Positions 1 to 8,893 of a DNA stretch of 64,000 nucleotides are shown in pieces. The notes beneath the pieces are model-generated. The model had not been told where the DNA came from. It was given only the letters and a program-made list of their open reading frames with translations, and made no database searches. Position 1 is the stretch's first letter. Each line of letters starts with the position of its first letter. Source of the stretch: Herbaspirillum rubrisubalbicans (GTDB lineage: Bacteria > Pseudomonadota > Gammaproteobacteria > Burkholderiales > Burkholderiaceae_D). The stretch is taken from NCBI RefSeq assembly GCF_003719195.1, contig NZ_CP024996.1:186001-250000 (forward strand), read 5' to 3'. The position numbers were made by a program, and so were the translations under genes.

Positions 1-625
1 GGCCCAGTTGCAGGCCATCGGCCACCCCGGTGGCAATGGCCAGGATGTTCTTGACCGCGCCGCCAATTTCCACCCCCACCAGATCGTCGCTGGAATAGAT
101 GCGGATATTGTTGCCATGCACGGCGGTGACCACGCGTTGACACAGGGCCGCGTCGGCGCCGGCGATGGTCAGCGCGCAGGGCAGGCCGCGCGCCACTTCC
201 TGGGCGAAGGAGGGGCCGGAGAGCACACCCGCTGCCAGTTCCGCCCCCAGCACTTCCTGCACCACCTGGTGCGGCAACAGCCGCGTGCCTTCTTCCAGAC
301 CCTTGCACAGCCACACCAGGTTGGGGATGGGATAGACGCGCAGATGGCCGGCCAGTTCGCGCAGGCCCGATACCGAGGAGGCGGCAATGAGCAGCGAGTC
401 GGCTGGATCGTCGCAGACATGGCGCACCGCGGCGTCGACATCGGCGCTGACCTTCAACTCCGGCGGCAGTGCGAATCCCGGCAGGTAAAGGCGGTTTTCT
501 TGCTGCTGGTCGGCTTCCTGCATGGCCTGGGCATTGCGCCCCCACAGCACGACCTGGTGCTTGCGCGCCAGCGGGATGGCCAGCGCCGTACCCCATGCGC
601 CGGCGCCCAGAATGGTGATCTTCAT
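1..625 (-). CDS. gpsA: Glycerol-3-phosphate dehydrogenase [NAD(P)+], partial
   Basis: This is the N-terminal two thirds (about 208 codons) of GpsA, the cytoplasmic enzyme that reduces dihydroxyacetone phosphate to sn-glycerol 3-phosphate for phospholipid synthesis. The start codon is the ATG read from 625. The protein opens with a Rossmann glycine motif (MKITILGAGAWGTALA), and further on shows the family segments SGPSFAQEVARG and VEIGGAVKNILAIATG, the latter holding the catalytic lysine. The frame is open to base 1, so the C-terminus lies outside the window. It is the last visible gene of the minus-strand run rhodanese-grxC-secB-SH3-gpsA. A secB/gpsA neighbourhood is common in proteobacteria. 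Confidence 0.95.
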   Translation of the reverse strand, partial: MKITILGAGAWGTALAIPLARKHQVVLWGRNAQAMQEADQQQENRLYLPGFALPPELKVSADVDAAVRHVCDDPADSLLIAASSVSGLRELAGHLRVYPIPNLVWLCKGLEEGTRLLPHQVVQEVLGAELAAGVLSGPSFAQEVARGLPCALTIAGADAALCQRVVTAVHGNNIRIYSSDDLVGVEIGGAVKNILAIATGVADGLQLG

Positions 626-665
626 GGTTGTCGTTCTTTGCTCAGTCTTGGTCTTGCGGTCTTGC

Positions 666-1115
666 TCAATCGCCCCAGACCTCGCCGGCCTTCACGAAGC
701 CGCTCTGGCCGTCGCGATGGCGCACCTTGACCCAGCCATTGTTGGGGCTTTCCAGCATTTCCAGCAGCACTGACTTGTCGGCCGTGAAGACTACCGGGCT
801 GCCTTCATCGGCGGCGCTGAAGATGCGTGCATTGGCCACCGATACCATCAACATGCGCTTGGGCGTCAAGGCCTTGGAGGAAATCCAGGACAGCGTGCCA
901 GCGGCATCCCGCACCTTGCTCCATTCGCCATAGGTCAGCACTACTTCCACCGGCATCCCACGCGGGGCGACGTAGACGCGGCGGCCCTTTTCGGACGGGG
1001 CGTCGTACATGATGGCGGGGGCGGCACCGACCGACTTGAAGTCCAGGGCCAGGGCATCCTTGGCCATGCAGGCGCCCAGCAGGGTGGCGCAAAGAATCAG
1101 GGGCAGGCGTTTCAT
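666..1115 (-). CDS. Exported SH3-domain protein
   Basis: A 149-residue protein that starts with a signal sequence (MKRLPLILCATLLGACMAKD). It holds LGAC, a possible lipobox, but also an A-L-A site a few residues later, so lipoprotein and signal-peptidase-I processing are both possible. The rest resembles two bacterial SH3 repeats, with the segments YGEWSKVRDAAGTLSWI and NNGWVKVRHRDGQSGFV. Bacterial SH3 domains usually bind peptidoglycan or peptides in the envelope. The open frame extends upstream to 1373, but that part is out of character and overlaps secB, so the ATG at 1115 is chosen. The gene lies between secB and gpsA. Its precise function is unknown. Confidence 0.85.
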   Translation of the reverse strand: MKRLPLILCATLLGACMAKDALALDFKSVGAAPAIMYDAPSEKGRRVYVAPRGMPVEVVLTYGEWSKVRDAAGTLSWISSKALTPKRMLMVSVANARIFSAADEGSPVVFTADKSVLLEMLESPNNGWVKVRHRDGQSGFVKAGEVWGD

Positions 1116-1233
1116 CGTGAAGGTCTCCGCAGAAGGGAAAGCGCCGCAGCGCGGGCTGCGGCGACTTGATGTCGTGCCGGGCGGTCGCAGGGGAGGCGGC
1201 CGGCCCGGCAGGCGGACAGAGGGTGAAGCAGGA

Positions 1234-1728
1234 TCAGTTGACGGCGGTGGAGCCGTTGTTGACCAGGGTCGCGCCTTGTTGCTCGGCCAGTGCCTGCAGG
1301 CGTTGCTGGTAGAACACCTCGAAGTTGATCTCGGCCAGGTGCACCGGCGGGAAACCGGCGCGGGTGATGGCATCGGCGATGTTGGCGCGCAGGTACGGGT
1401 AGATGATGTTGGGGCAGCCGATGCCCAGCAGCGGGTCCAGCTGTTCGGCCGGCACGTTGCGGATCTCGAAGATGCCGGCTTGCTTGCCTTCGACCAGGAA
1501 GGCCACCTTGTCGTTGACCTTGGCGGTCACGGTGATGGTCACGGTCGATTCGAACACGCCTTCAGCCAGCGCTTCGGCACCGACGTCCACCGACACTTCG
1601 ATGGAGGGCGCTTCCTGTTCCAGGAAGATGGCCGGGGAATTGGGCTGTTCCAGCGACAGATCCTTGAGGTACACGCGCTGGATCTGGAAGACGGGTTGCT
1701 GTTGGGCTTCTTGGTTCTGTTCCGACAT
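1234..1728 (-). CDS. secB: Protein-export chaperone SecB
   Basis: A 164-residue homotetrameric cytoplasmic chaperone that keeps preproteins unfolded and hands them to SecA. The family core is clear: [19 protein letters not shown] near the N-terminus, then [20 protein letters not shown] and [19 protein letters not shown]. The length is close to that of E. coli SecB (155). It starts at an ATG preceded by a purine-rich GAAAGAGATCC stretch. It lies between grxC upstream and the SH3 gene downstream on the same strand. Confidence 0.98.
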   Translation of the reverse strand: MSEQNQEAQQQPVFQIQRVYLKDLSLEQPNSPAIFLEQEAPSIEVSVDVGAEALAEGVFESTVTITVTAKVNDKVAFLVEGKQAGIFEIRNVPAEQLDPLLGIGCPNIIYPYLRANIADAITRAGFPPVHLAEINFEVFYQQRLQALAEQQGATLVNNGSTAVN

Positions 1729-1780
1729 GGATCTCTTTCAGGTTCGGTGAATCGATAAGGGGAAGGTTGCTGAGCCGGCC

Positions 1781-2041
1781 TTAGGCTTGCAGCAGCGGGT
1801 CCAGCTTGCCGGCGCGGTCCAGTGCGCTCAGATCATCGAAGCCGCCGACGTGGGTATCGCCGACATAGATCTGGGGTACGGTGCGGCGGCCGGTCTTTTG
1901 CATCATCAGCTCACGCTGCTGAGGGTCGAGGTCCACGCGGATCTTGTCGATCTGCGTGATCCCCTTGCTGGCCAGCAAACGCTCGGCCATCATGCAATAC
2001 GGGCACACGGCGGTGCAATACATGGTCACCGGGGCGCTCAT
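1781..2041 (-). CDS. grxC: Glutaredoxin 3
   Basis: An 86-residue dithiol glutaredoxin with the active site CPYC at residues 13-16 and the glutathione-binding TVPQIYVG segment near residue 54. It reduces disulfides and glutathionylated proteins at the expense of glutathione. Its ATG overlaps the TGA of the upstream rhodanese gene (ATGA at 2041-2038), so the two are very likely translationally coupled. secB follows 52 bases downstream. Thiol-redox and export genes in one run are typical of this neighbourhood. Confidence 0.97.
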   Translation of the reverse strand: MSAPVTMYCTAVCPYCMMAERLLASKGITQIDKIRVDLDPQQRELMMQKTGRRTVPQIYVGDTHVGGFDDLSALDRAGKLDPLLQA

Positions 2042-2451
2042 TTGGCCTCCTTGGTGGTCAGCGGCAGGCCCTGGCCCTGCCAGGCGGCGATGCCACCATG
2101 CAAGCCATAGACCTCGGTGAAGCCGGCCTTCTTCAGCGAAGACTCGGCGCGGCTGGCCTGGGTGCCGGTCTGGCAGACCACGATCACCGGACGGCCCTTC
2201 AACTTGTCCAGTTCGCCGATGCGCTGCGGCAACTCTTTCAGGGGGATGTTGCGGGCGTCGCGCAGGTGGCCGGCGGCGAACTGTTCGCTGTCGCGCACGT
2301 CCAGCACCAGCACCTTGCCCTGGTTGAGCATCTGCGTAGCCTGCAGGAGGCTGAGCTTGTTGCCGCGCTGCTGCAGGTAGGGAACCAGCAACGCACCGCC
2401 GGAGACCAAGGCCAGGGCGATCAGGAAAATATTGTCGATGATGAATTTCAC
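2038..2451 (-). CDS. Membrane-anchored rhodanese-like protein
   Basis: A 137-residue protein with one N-terminal membrane segment (about residues 4-24) followed by a single rhodanese domain. The active-site loop is CQTGTQ, with the catalytic cysteine at residue 93, and the DVRDSEQFAAGHL motif lies near residue 51. Such proteins carry sulfane sulfur as a cysteine persulfide. The gene heads the minus-strand run and overlaps grxC by 4 bases. A TATAAT-like hexamer on the minus strand at 2487-2482, 31 bases before the start codon, may be its -10 box. No convincing -35 box was found. Confidence 0.9.
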   Translation of the reverse strand: MKFIIDNIFLIALALVSGGALLVPYLQQRGNKLSLLQATQMLNQGKVLVLDVRDSEQFAAGHLRDARNIPLKELPQRIGELDKLKGRPVIVVCQTGTQASRAESSLKKAGFTEVYGLHGGIAAWQGQGLPLTTKEAK

Positions 2452-2605
2452 GGCAGTCCAATGAGTTTACTGAATCCCGGCATTATAAAATAGAAGCATT
2501 CGCGGTTTTCATTTGGACCGAACAGTCTACGGTTTGCGCTTCTTTTCGCGTAGTCCCCCTTGGGGCAGCCGCATTGCTTTATTCATCATCAGAAACTAGT
2601 CCGCT

Positions 2606-3352
2606 ATGTACAAAATCGTATTCATGCGCCACGGCGAATCGACCTGGAACCTGGCCAACCGCTTCACCGGCTGGGTCGACGTCGACCTGACCGAGAAGGG
2701 CGTGGCCGAAGCCCGCCAAGCCGGCAAGCTGCTCAAGGAAGCCGGTTTTTCGTTCGACCTGGCCTATACCTCGGTGTTGAAGCGCGCCATCCGCACCCTC
2801 TGGACCACGCTGGATGAAATGGACCAGATGTACATCCCCATCAAAAACGACTGGCGCCTCAACGAACGCCACTACGGCGCCCTGCAAGGCTTGAACAAGG
2901 CCGAAACCGCTGCCCAGTATGGCGACGAGCAGGTGCTGGTCTGGCGCCGCAGCTACGACACCCCGCCCAACCCGCTGACCCCGGGCGAGGAGCGCGATTC
3001 CTTCGGTGATGCCCGCTACGCCGGCCTCTCGCGTGAACAGGTGCCGCTGACCGAATGCCTGAAGGATACCGTGGCCCGCGTGCTGCCGGCCTGGAACGAC
3101 GCCATCGCCCCGGCCATCCGCGCCGGCAAGCAGATCATCGTCTCGGCCCACGGCAACAGCCTGCGTGCCCTGATCAAGTACCTGGACGGTATCAGCGACA
3201 ACGACATCGTCGGCCTGAACATCCCCAACGGCCAGCCTCTGGTCTATGAATTGGACGCCGACCTCAAGCCCATCAAGAGCTACTACCTGGGCGACCAGTC
3301 TGCCATCGAGGCAGCGCTCAAGGCCGTGGCCAACCAAGGGAAGTCGAAATAA
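2606..3352 (+). CDS. gpmA: 2,3-bisphosphoglycerate-dependent phosphoglycerate mutase
   Basis: A 248-residue cytoplasmic glycolytic enzyme that interconverts 3- and 2-phosphoglycerate. The phosphohistidine motif RHGES is at residues 8-12 (His9 is the phospho-acceptor). The segments [11 protein letters not shown] and RRSYDTPPN and the second catalytic histidine in [14 protein letters not shown] are all present. The length matches the dPGM family. It is transcribed away from the rhodanese gene and is followed after 83 bases by the EnvC-like gene. Confidence 0.98.
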   Translation: MYKIVFMRHGESTWNLANRFTGWVDVDLTEKGVAEARQAGKLLKEAGFSFDLAYTSVLKRAIRTLWTTLDEMDQMYIPIKNDWRLNERHYGALQGLNKAETAAQYGDEQVLVWRRSYDTPPNPLTPGEERDSFGDARYAGLSREQVPLTECLKDTVARVLPAWNDAIAPAIRAGKQIIVSAHGNSLRALIKYLDGISDNDIVGLNIPNGQPLVYELDADLKPIKSYYLGDQSAIEAALKAVANQGKSK

Positions 3353-3435
3353 AACTGCGTTTTTCCAGCAAGACGCCGGCCGCACAGGCCGCGTCCCTTT
3401 CCGGCAAGTGCACACCACCGGCGCGTCCCGGCCTG

Positions 3436-4854
3436 TTGGCCGACGCGCTGCGGGGCTGTCTGCGCGCGCTTGCAGCCATCGGCGTGGGTTGCCTGCTGTG
3501 CGCAGCGGTGCAGGCCCAGCCGATCACCGAGCGCACCAAACAGAAGCAGGCCGCCGAGAAGGAACAGGCCGACCTGCAACAGCGCCTGGCCAATCTCAAG
3601 CGCGACATCGACAAGACCGAGACCGCCAAGGACAACGCCGCCGATGCGCTGTCTGCTTCCGAGCAAGCCATCTCCAAAGCCAATCGCTCGCTGCGCGACC
3701 TGGCCCAGGAACAGCAGGCCACCGAAGCGCGCCTGGCGCAACTGGTCAAGCAGTTGAATGAATTGACGGCGCTAGTCAACGCTCAGCAGGCGCAGCTCTC
3801 CAAGCTGCTGCGCGAGCAGTACGTGGCCGGCAATGAAGACCGCATCAAGCTGCTGCTCTCGGGCGACAATCCCAATCGCATCAACCGCGAGCTGCAGTAC
3901 ATGGGCTATGTCTCGCAAGCCCAGGCCAAGCTGATCGAAACCCTGCGTGCCAACCAGCAGGCGATTCGCGCCAACAAGGCCGACACCCAGAATGCCAAGT
4001 TCGAACTGGAAGAAATCGCCCAGGAAGAACTGGAACAGAAAAAGGTGCTGGAGCGCGAAAAGGGCCGTCGCCAGACCCTGTTGTCGCAGCTCTCCACCAA
4101 GCTCAATGCCCAGCGCCAGGAAGCCGGCCGCCTGGAACAGGACCAGCAGCGCCTGTCCAGCCTGGTGGACAAGCTGGCGCAGATCATCGAGCAGCAGAAA
4201 AAGGCCGAAGCCGAGGCCCGCGAGAAGCGGCGCCAGGAACAATTGGCCAAAGCCAAGGCCGAACGCGAGAAGCGTCTGGCTGAACAGCGGGCCCGCGCCG
4301 AAAAGCGCGCCGCCGAAGCGGCCAAGGCCGCCAAGGAAGGCAAGCCAGCGCCCAAGACGCCCGATCCGGCCGACGCCATCGACGATGACGAACCGCCGCA
4401 AAGCGCCTCCCTGGGGCGCAACGACACTCTGCCCGAACCGTCGGATAACTTCGGCAAGCCTTTCGCCAGCCTGCGCGGGCAACTGCACTTGCCGGTCAAG
4501 GGCGAGCTGGTCTCCAAGTTCGGCAGCCGGCGCGGTGACGGACCGACCAGCCGAGGCCTGTTCATCCGCGCCCAGGAAGGTTCGGAAGTACGGGCGGTGG
4601 CCGCCGGTCGGGTGGTCTTTGCGGATTGGTTGCGTGGTTTCGGCAACCTGATCATCGTCGACCACGGCAACCAGTACATGACCATTTATGGTAATAACCA
4701 GTCGGTGTTGAAACGCGCCGGTGATCTGGTCAAGGCAGGTGAAACCATCGCCACCGCAGGCAACAGCGGCGGCAACGAGCAATCGGGTTTATACTTTGAA
4801 ATGCGGTATCAAGGCCGCGCATTCGACCCACTGGGGTGGGTAACTTCTAGGTGA
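3436..4854 (+). CDS. EnvC-like murein hydrolase activator with degenerate LytM domain
   Basis: A 472-residue exported protein with a signal sequence ending near AVQAQP, a long Glu/Lys/Gln-rich coiled coil (about residues 30-290), a linker and a C-terminal M23/LytM domain (about residues 350-470). The LytM domain lacks the usual zinc ligands. The HxxxD position reads RGLFIRAQ and the HLHFE position reads GLYFEMR. This is the pattern of EnvC, which activates cell-division amidases and does not cut peptidoglycan itself. The best start is a TTG at 3436, because no ATG fits the signal peptide. The stop lies 3 bases before the ctpA start, so the two are coupled. The role in division is inferred from the architecture. 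Confidence 0.85.
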   Translation: MADALRGCLRALAAIGVGCLLCAAVQAQPITERTKQKQAAEKEQADLQQRLANLKRDIDKTETAKDNAADALSASEQAISKANRSLRDLAQEQQATEARLAQLVKQLNELTALVNAQQAQLSKLLREQYVAGNEDRIKLLLSGDNPNRINRELQYMGYVSQAQAKLIETLRANQQAIRANKADTQNAKFELEEIAQEELEQKKVLEREKGRRQTLLSQLSTKLNAQRQEAGRLEQDQQRLSSLVDKLAQIIEQQKKAEAEAREKRRQEQLAKAKAEREKRLAEQRARAEKRAAEAAKAAKEGKPAPKTPDPADAIDDDEPPQSASLGRNDTLPEPSDNFGKPFASLRGQLHLPVKGELVSKFGSRRGDGPTSRGLFIRAQEGSEVRAVAAGRVVFADWLRGFGNLIIVDHGNQYMTIYGNNQSVLKRAGDLVKAGETIATAGNSGGNEQSGLYFEMRYQGRAFDPLGWVTSR

Positions 4855-4857
4855 CAC

Positions 4858-6354
4858 ATGGGCAGCAAACTCAAGAATATCGGTTTGATCGGTTTGGGCA
4901 TGGTGGCAGGCGCCACCGCGATGATTCAGTTCGACGCCATCGCGCAAAAGAATGCAACGGCGTCGCTGCCCCTGGAGGAGCTGCGGCAGATGGCCGACGT
5001 CTTCGGTCTCATCAAGTCGGATTACGTGGAGCCTGTCGATGACAGGAAGCTGCTGACCGAAGCCATTTCCGGCATGGTCGCCTCGCTCGACCCGCACTCC
5101 GCCTATCTGGACAAGAAGGCCTACAAGGAACTGCGCGAAGGTACCATGGGCAAGTTCGTGGGCCTGGGCATCGAGGTCGGCATGGAAGATGGCTACGTCA
5201 AGGTCATCTCCCCCATCGAGGATTCGCCGGCCTTCCGCGCCGGGATCAAGGCCGGTGACCTGATCACCCGCCTGGACAGCACCCCGGTCAAGGGCCTGAC
5301 CCTGGATGAAGCCGTCAAGAAGATGCGCGGTGAACCCAATACCAAGATCACCCTGACGATCGCCCGCAAGGATGAAGACAAGCCCATCGTGCTGACCATC
5401 ACCCGCCAGGAAATCCGCGTCCAGAGCGTCAAGTCCAAGGTGGTCGAGCCCGGCTACGCCTGGCTGCGCGTGACCCAGTTCCAGGAACCGACGGTGGACG
5501 ACATGTCCAAGAAGCTGGCCGCCATCTATGCCCAGGAACCAAACCTCAAGGGCATCGTGCTGGATCTGCGCAATGACCCGGGCGGCGTGCTGCCGGGCGC
5601 CATCGGCGTGGCCGCGGCCTTCCTGCCCAAGGATTCGGTGGTGGTCTCCACCAATGGCCAGCTCCCCAGCTCCAAGCAGACCTTCTACGCCAAGCGTGAG
5701 TACTACGCTTCCAACCCGCTGTCGGACCCGCTGTTGCGCCTGCCGGATGCCATCAAGAAGGTGCCGATGGTGGTTCTGATCAACAGCGGCTCGGCCTCGG
5801 CTTCCGAAATCGTGGCCGGCGCCCTGCAGGATTACAAGCGCGCCACCATCATGGGCACGCAATCCTTCGGCAAGGGTTCGGTGCAATCGGTGATCGCACT
5901 GCCGCCGGAAAAGAACACCGCCGTCAAGCTGACCACCGCGCGCTACTACACGCCCAAGGGCCGTTCCATCCAGGCGCGGGGCATCGTGCCGGACATCATG
6001 GTGGACGAATACCCGGACGGCGATGGCTTGAACGGCCTGCGTCTGCGTGAAGCCGATCTTTCCAAGCACCTGACCAACGATACCGACAAGTCCGCCGAGG
6101 TCAAGGCGCAATCGATGGACGAACAGTCCGAAGAACGCCTGATCGCCGCCGAGAAGAAGCGCAAGCCCATGGACTTCGGCAGCAAGGATGACTTCCAGCT
6201 GATCCAGGCCCTGAATCACCTCAAGGGCCTGCCGGTGAAGGTCTCCAACGCCAAGCCGGAAGTGCGCAACGAAGAAGGCAAGAACAGCGCCCCGGTCAAG
6301 GATGAGCGCAAGGACAACAAGGCGCCGGCCGAGAAGATCGACACCACCAAGTAA
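4858..6354 (+). CDS. ctpA: C-terminal processing protease, S41 family
   Basis: A 498-residue periplasmic serine protease. It has an N-terminal signal or anchor segment (residues 7-25), a PDZ domain (about 95-175) with a GLGIEVG loop, and an S41 catalytic domain. The Ser/Lys dyad is Ser314 in GSASASE and Lys339 in SFGKGSVQ, 25 residues apart as in E. coli Prc and Bacillus CtpB. The C-terminal 80 residues are Lys/Glu-rich. It begins 3 bases after the EnvC-like gene. The pairing of EnvC-like and Ctp proteins fits control of peptidoglycan hydrolases. A terminator hairpin follows. Confidence 0.96.
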   Translation: MGSKLKNIGLIGLGMVAGATAMIQFDAIAQKNATASLPLEELRQMADVFGLIKSDYVEPVDDRKLLTEAISGMVASLDPHSAYLDKKAYKELREGTMGKFVGLGIEVGMEDGYVKVISPIEDSPAFRAGIKAGDLITRLDSTPVKGLTLDEAVKKMRGEPNTKITLTIARKDEDKPIVLTITRQEIRVQSVKSKVVEPGYAWLRVTQFQEPTVDDMSKKLAAIYAQEPNLKGIVLDLRNDPGGVLPGAIGVAAAFLPKDSVVVSTNGQLPSSKQTFYAKREYYASNPLSDPLLRLPDAIKKVPMVVLINSGSASASEIVAGALQDYKRATIMGTQSFGKGSVQSVIALPPEKNTAVKLTTARYYTPKGRSIQARGIVPDIMVDEYPDGDGLNGLRLREADLSKHLTNDTDKSAEVKAQSMDEQSEERLIAAEKKRKPMDFGSKDDFQLIQALNHLKGLPVKVSNAKPEVRNEEGKNSAPVKDERKDNKAPAEKIDTTK

Positions 6355-6379
6355 GTCGCCGCCCCCGGGCAGGCACATC

Positions 6380-6404
6380 GGGCCGCTACCAAGCGGCCCT
6401 TTTT
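6380..6404 (+). terminator. Rho-independent terminator after ctpA
   Basis: A perfect 8-bp stem GGGCCGCT/AGCGGCCC with an ACCA loop is followed by TTTTT. It closes the EnvC-like/ctpA transcript just before the moeB-like gene. Confidence 0.85.
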
Positions 6405-6428
6405 CATGGAATCCAGCCAGGCCTGACA

Positions 6429-7184
6429 ATGGATGACCAACAGTTGCTGCGCTACTCGCGCCACATCCTGCTCGACGATATCGACATCGCCGGTCAGACC
6501 CGCTTGCTGCAGTCGCACGCCCTGATCATCGGCGCTGGTGGCCTGGGCTCGCCTGCCGCCATGTACCTGGCCTCGGCCGGGGTCGGGCACATCACCCTGG
6601 TGGATCACGACACGGTCGATCTGACCAACCTGCAGCGCCAGATCATGCATACCACCGCCCGTGTGGGCGAACCCAAGGTGGAGTCCGGTCGCCAGGCCCT
6701 GCAAGAGATCAATCCCGGCGTGCAGGTCACCACCGTGGCCGAGCGCGTCGAAGGCGCACGCCTGCAAGCTCTGGTGACGCAGGCCGACGTAGTGCTGGAC
6801 TGCAGTGACAACTTCGCCACCCGCCATGCCGTCAATCGCGCCTGCGTGGCCGCCGGCGTGCCGCTGGTGTCGGGTGCGGCGATCCGGTTCGACGGCCAGG
6901 TCAGCGTGTTCGATACGCGCCAGCAAAGCGCACCCTGTTACGCCTGCCTGTTCCCGCCCGAGCGCGAGTTCGAGGAAGTGCAATGTTCCACCATGGGCGT
7001 GTTCTCGCCCCTGGTGGGCATCATCGGCACCATGCAGGCCGCCGAAGCCATCAAGCTGCTGGCCGGGATAGGCCGCTCGCTGGCCGGACGCCTGTTGATC
7101 CTGGATGCGCGCGAGATGGAATGGACCGCCATAGCCATCGGCCGCGACCGCCAGTGCCCGGTATGCACCCAGCGGCATGACTGA
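6429..7184 (+). CDS. moeB: MoeB/ThiF-family adenylyltransferase
   Basis: A 251-residue E1-like enzyme that adenylates the C-terminal Gly-Gly of a small sulfur-carrier protein (MoaD or ThiS). It has the nucleotide-binding GAGGLGSPAAMYLASAG, the LTNLQRQI segment, the DCSDNF segment and two CxxC zinc pairs (CYAC near residue 172 and CPVC near residue 243). The length equals E. coli MoeB. No moaD or thiS is adjacent, so whether it serves molybdopterin or thiamine synthesis cannot be settled from the window. The start ATG lies 24 bases past the ctpA terminator. Confidence 0.9.
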   Translation: MDDQQLLRYSRHILLDDIDIAGQTRLLQSHALIIGAGGLGSPAAMYLASAGVGHITLVDHDTVDLTNLQRQIMHTTARVGEPKVESGRQALQEINPGVQVTTVAERVEGARLQALVTQADVVLDCSDNFATRHAVNRACVAAGVPLVSGAAIRFDGQVSVFDTRQQSAPCYACLFPPEREFEEVQCSTMGVFSPLVGIIGTMQAAEAIKLLAGIGRSLAGRLLILDAREMEWTAIAIGRDRQCPVCTQRHD

Positions 7185-7662
7185 ACGCCGTGCGGGAATG
7201 CCATGGCACGCATGTCCGCTTCCATCCTGCCCCACTCTTCTGGTATAAACTCGTTTGGATGTTGCAACGCAATTCACAATGGTCACCCTCGAGTCGCCAT
7301 TGAATTGCTGCGCAGCATCGAGCCAGGCTGATGTCCGGAACGACGATAATTCATAACGCGATCAGCCCGCCCCGCATTGCCCGTCACAGGGGGAGTCATG
7401 AACCGCTCCATGAGCTGTACTGCTGCCTGCACGTCGCCGTCCCAGACATGGCCTACAGGGCCGCTGCGCCAAAGGCTTGGCATTGCGAATCGTTGGTGTA
7501 CAATCCTTGACCGCGAAAAAGCGTGCGCCAACCGCTGCGCTGCGGCCTGGGTAACCGGGCGGGCCAGCCGAACGCGTCAACGTCAATTGAAGAGGTGCCA
7601 ACGCGGCTAGGGAAGTGGATTCAAAAGCGACCTGTTCCGGCAGCCCAGTATCAGCCGGGATA
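7185..7662. other. 478-bp intergenic region upstream of dksA
   Basis: I see no convincing coding sequence here. Short open frames on both strands lack family features. The region contains the likely dksA promoter at 7477-7504 and therefore a 5' leader of about 150 bases. Confidence 0.6.
7477..7504 (+). promoter_or_regulatory. Candidate sigma-70 promoter for dksA
   Basis: A -35 hexamer TTGGCA (7477-7482) and a -10 hexamer TACAAT (7499-7504) are separated by 16 bases. This is the best match to the housekeeping consensus in the gap. The start point has not been measured. Confidence 0.55.
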
Positions 7663-8148
7663 ATGGATATAGTTGAAAAACCCGTAGTATTGAAAGTAAG
7701 CGAAGTGGCAACCAAGACTCCCAAAACTACCCCTGCAGCGCAGTTGCTGAGCGAGGAAGAAATCCTCAAGATGGATGAGAAGGACTACATGAACGAAGCG
7801 CAGCTCGCTTTCTTCAAGGCCCGTCTCCAGCAACTGGAAAAGGATCTGCTCAAGAACGCGGATGAAACCACCGAACACCTGCGCGAAACCGTGCTGGTGC
7901 CGGACCCGGCCGACCGCGCCACCATCGAGGAAGAACATGCTCTGGAATTGCGCACCCGCGACCGCGAGCGCAAGCTGCTCAAGAAGGTGCAGCAATCCAT
8001 CGTGGCCATCGACAACGGCGAATACGGCTGGTGTGAAGAGACCGGTGAACCGATCGGCATCCCGCGTCTGCTGGCGCGCCCGACCGCGACCCTCTCGCTG
8101 GAAGCGCAGCAACGCCGCGAACTGAAGCAAAAGCTCTACGGCGACTGA
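7663..8148 (+). CDS. dksA: RNA polymerase-binding transcription factor DksA (one-cysteine type)
   Basis: A 161-residue protein that binds the RNA polymerase secondary channel and works with ppGpp in the stringent response. It has a coiled-coil region (about residues 40-115) with the DPADRATIEEE tip, followed by the globular part with GEPIGIPRLLARPTATL. In E. coli DksA the finger has four cysteines. Here the equivalent positions are Cys124, Thr127, Ser145 and Ala148, so a classical zinc site cannot form. This resembles the zinc-independent DksA2 type of Pseudomonas. The ATG at 7663 is preferred over an upstream extension to 7615, which has no family features. Confidence 0.95.
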   Translation: MDIVEKPVVLKVSEVATKTPKTTPAAQLLSEEEILKMDEKDYMNEAQLAFFKARLQQLEKDLLKNADETTEHLRETVLVPDPADRATIEEEHALELRTRDRERKLLKKVQQSIVAIDNGEYGWCEETGEPIGIPRLLARPTATLSLEAQQRRELKQKLYGD

Positions 8149-8293
8149 TCTTCGCCGTGCAGATCCAAGCCTGCGCCTCGGGTGCGTGGGCGCAGCGCCG
8201 GCAGCCCTGTTGCCGGTGCCGGATCGTTGACCCCGTCATATCGGGCCGGCGCCCCTGGCGCTGCTGTCTGTCGATTCCAAACCGTCCCATTCC

Positions 8294-8734
8294 ATGAACC
8301 GTCTGCGTTCCTTGCGTCGTCCCGCCGTCATCGTCTTCCTGGCGATGACGTTGCTGTTTGCGCAGATGCTGGGTTTCGTACACGGCATCGCGCACGCCGG
8401 CTGGGTACCCGGGACGCTGCATTCGCTGATCAGTGAGGCGCTCTTCGACGAAACCGAGGATGATCATGCTGCTGCTTCGGTCGCGACCAGCGCTGCACTG
8501 GGCAGCGATTCCGGTCGTGACGCCGATGCACATGATCTTCACGACGTCCATGCCCATCATCCACATCACTCCTGCCTGGACTATGACGCCGCCGCGCTGT
8601 CGGTAGGCGTGCATTTCGATTTCCCACCCTTGCCGCTGCTGCCCCCGGTGCGCCTGCTGGCCTTGTGGCAGGCCTTCGCCTCCTGGGACGCGCCGCTCAA
8701 CTGCCATTTTTTCTCGCGCGCCCCGCCGCGCTGA
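8294..8734 (+). CDS. Small exported His-rich protein, probable metal-related
   Basis: A 146-residue protein with an N-terminal signal (about residues 10-34, ending near AHAG). A central Asp/His-rich stretch reads DAHDLHDVHAHHPHHSC, and the C-terminal half is hydrophobic. The His-rich core followed by CLDYDAAAL resembles the DUF2946-like small proteins often encoded next to metal TonB receptors. The next gene is a ZnuD-like receptor 159 bases downstream on the same strand. A role in periplasmic zinc or other divalent metal handling is inferred from composition and context only. Confidence 0.7.
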   Translation: MNRLRSLRRPAVIVFLAMTLLFAQMLGFVHGIAHAGWVPGTLHSLISEALFDETEDDHAAASVATSAALGSDSGRDADAHDLHDVHAHHPHHSCLDYDAAALSVGVHFDFPPLPLLPPVRLLALWQAFASWDAPLNCHFFSRAPPR

Positions 8735-8893
8735 ATTCCTTCCTCCCACATTACTGGTTACCGGTTGTCTCTCGCGCATCCGTAGCTGGCCTGGTCGCCA
8801 GTTGCGATCGCGTGCCGACGGCCGGTGTATCCGCGCCGCTCCATCCGTCATAGAACAACAGGGGCGGCGCCTCGCGCATAACAAGGAATTCAC

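Noticed and set aside
4789..6429. 546-codon minus-strand open frame opposite ctpA.
   Set aside because: Antisense shadow of ctpA, which has full family motifs. Its His/Gly-rich composition is typical of shadow frames.
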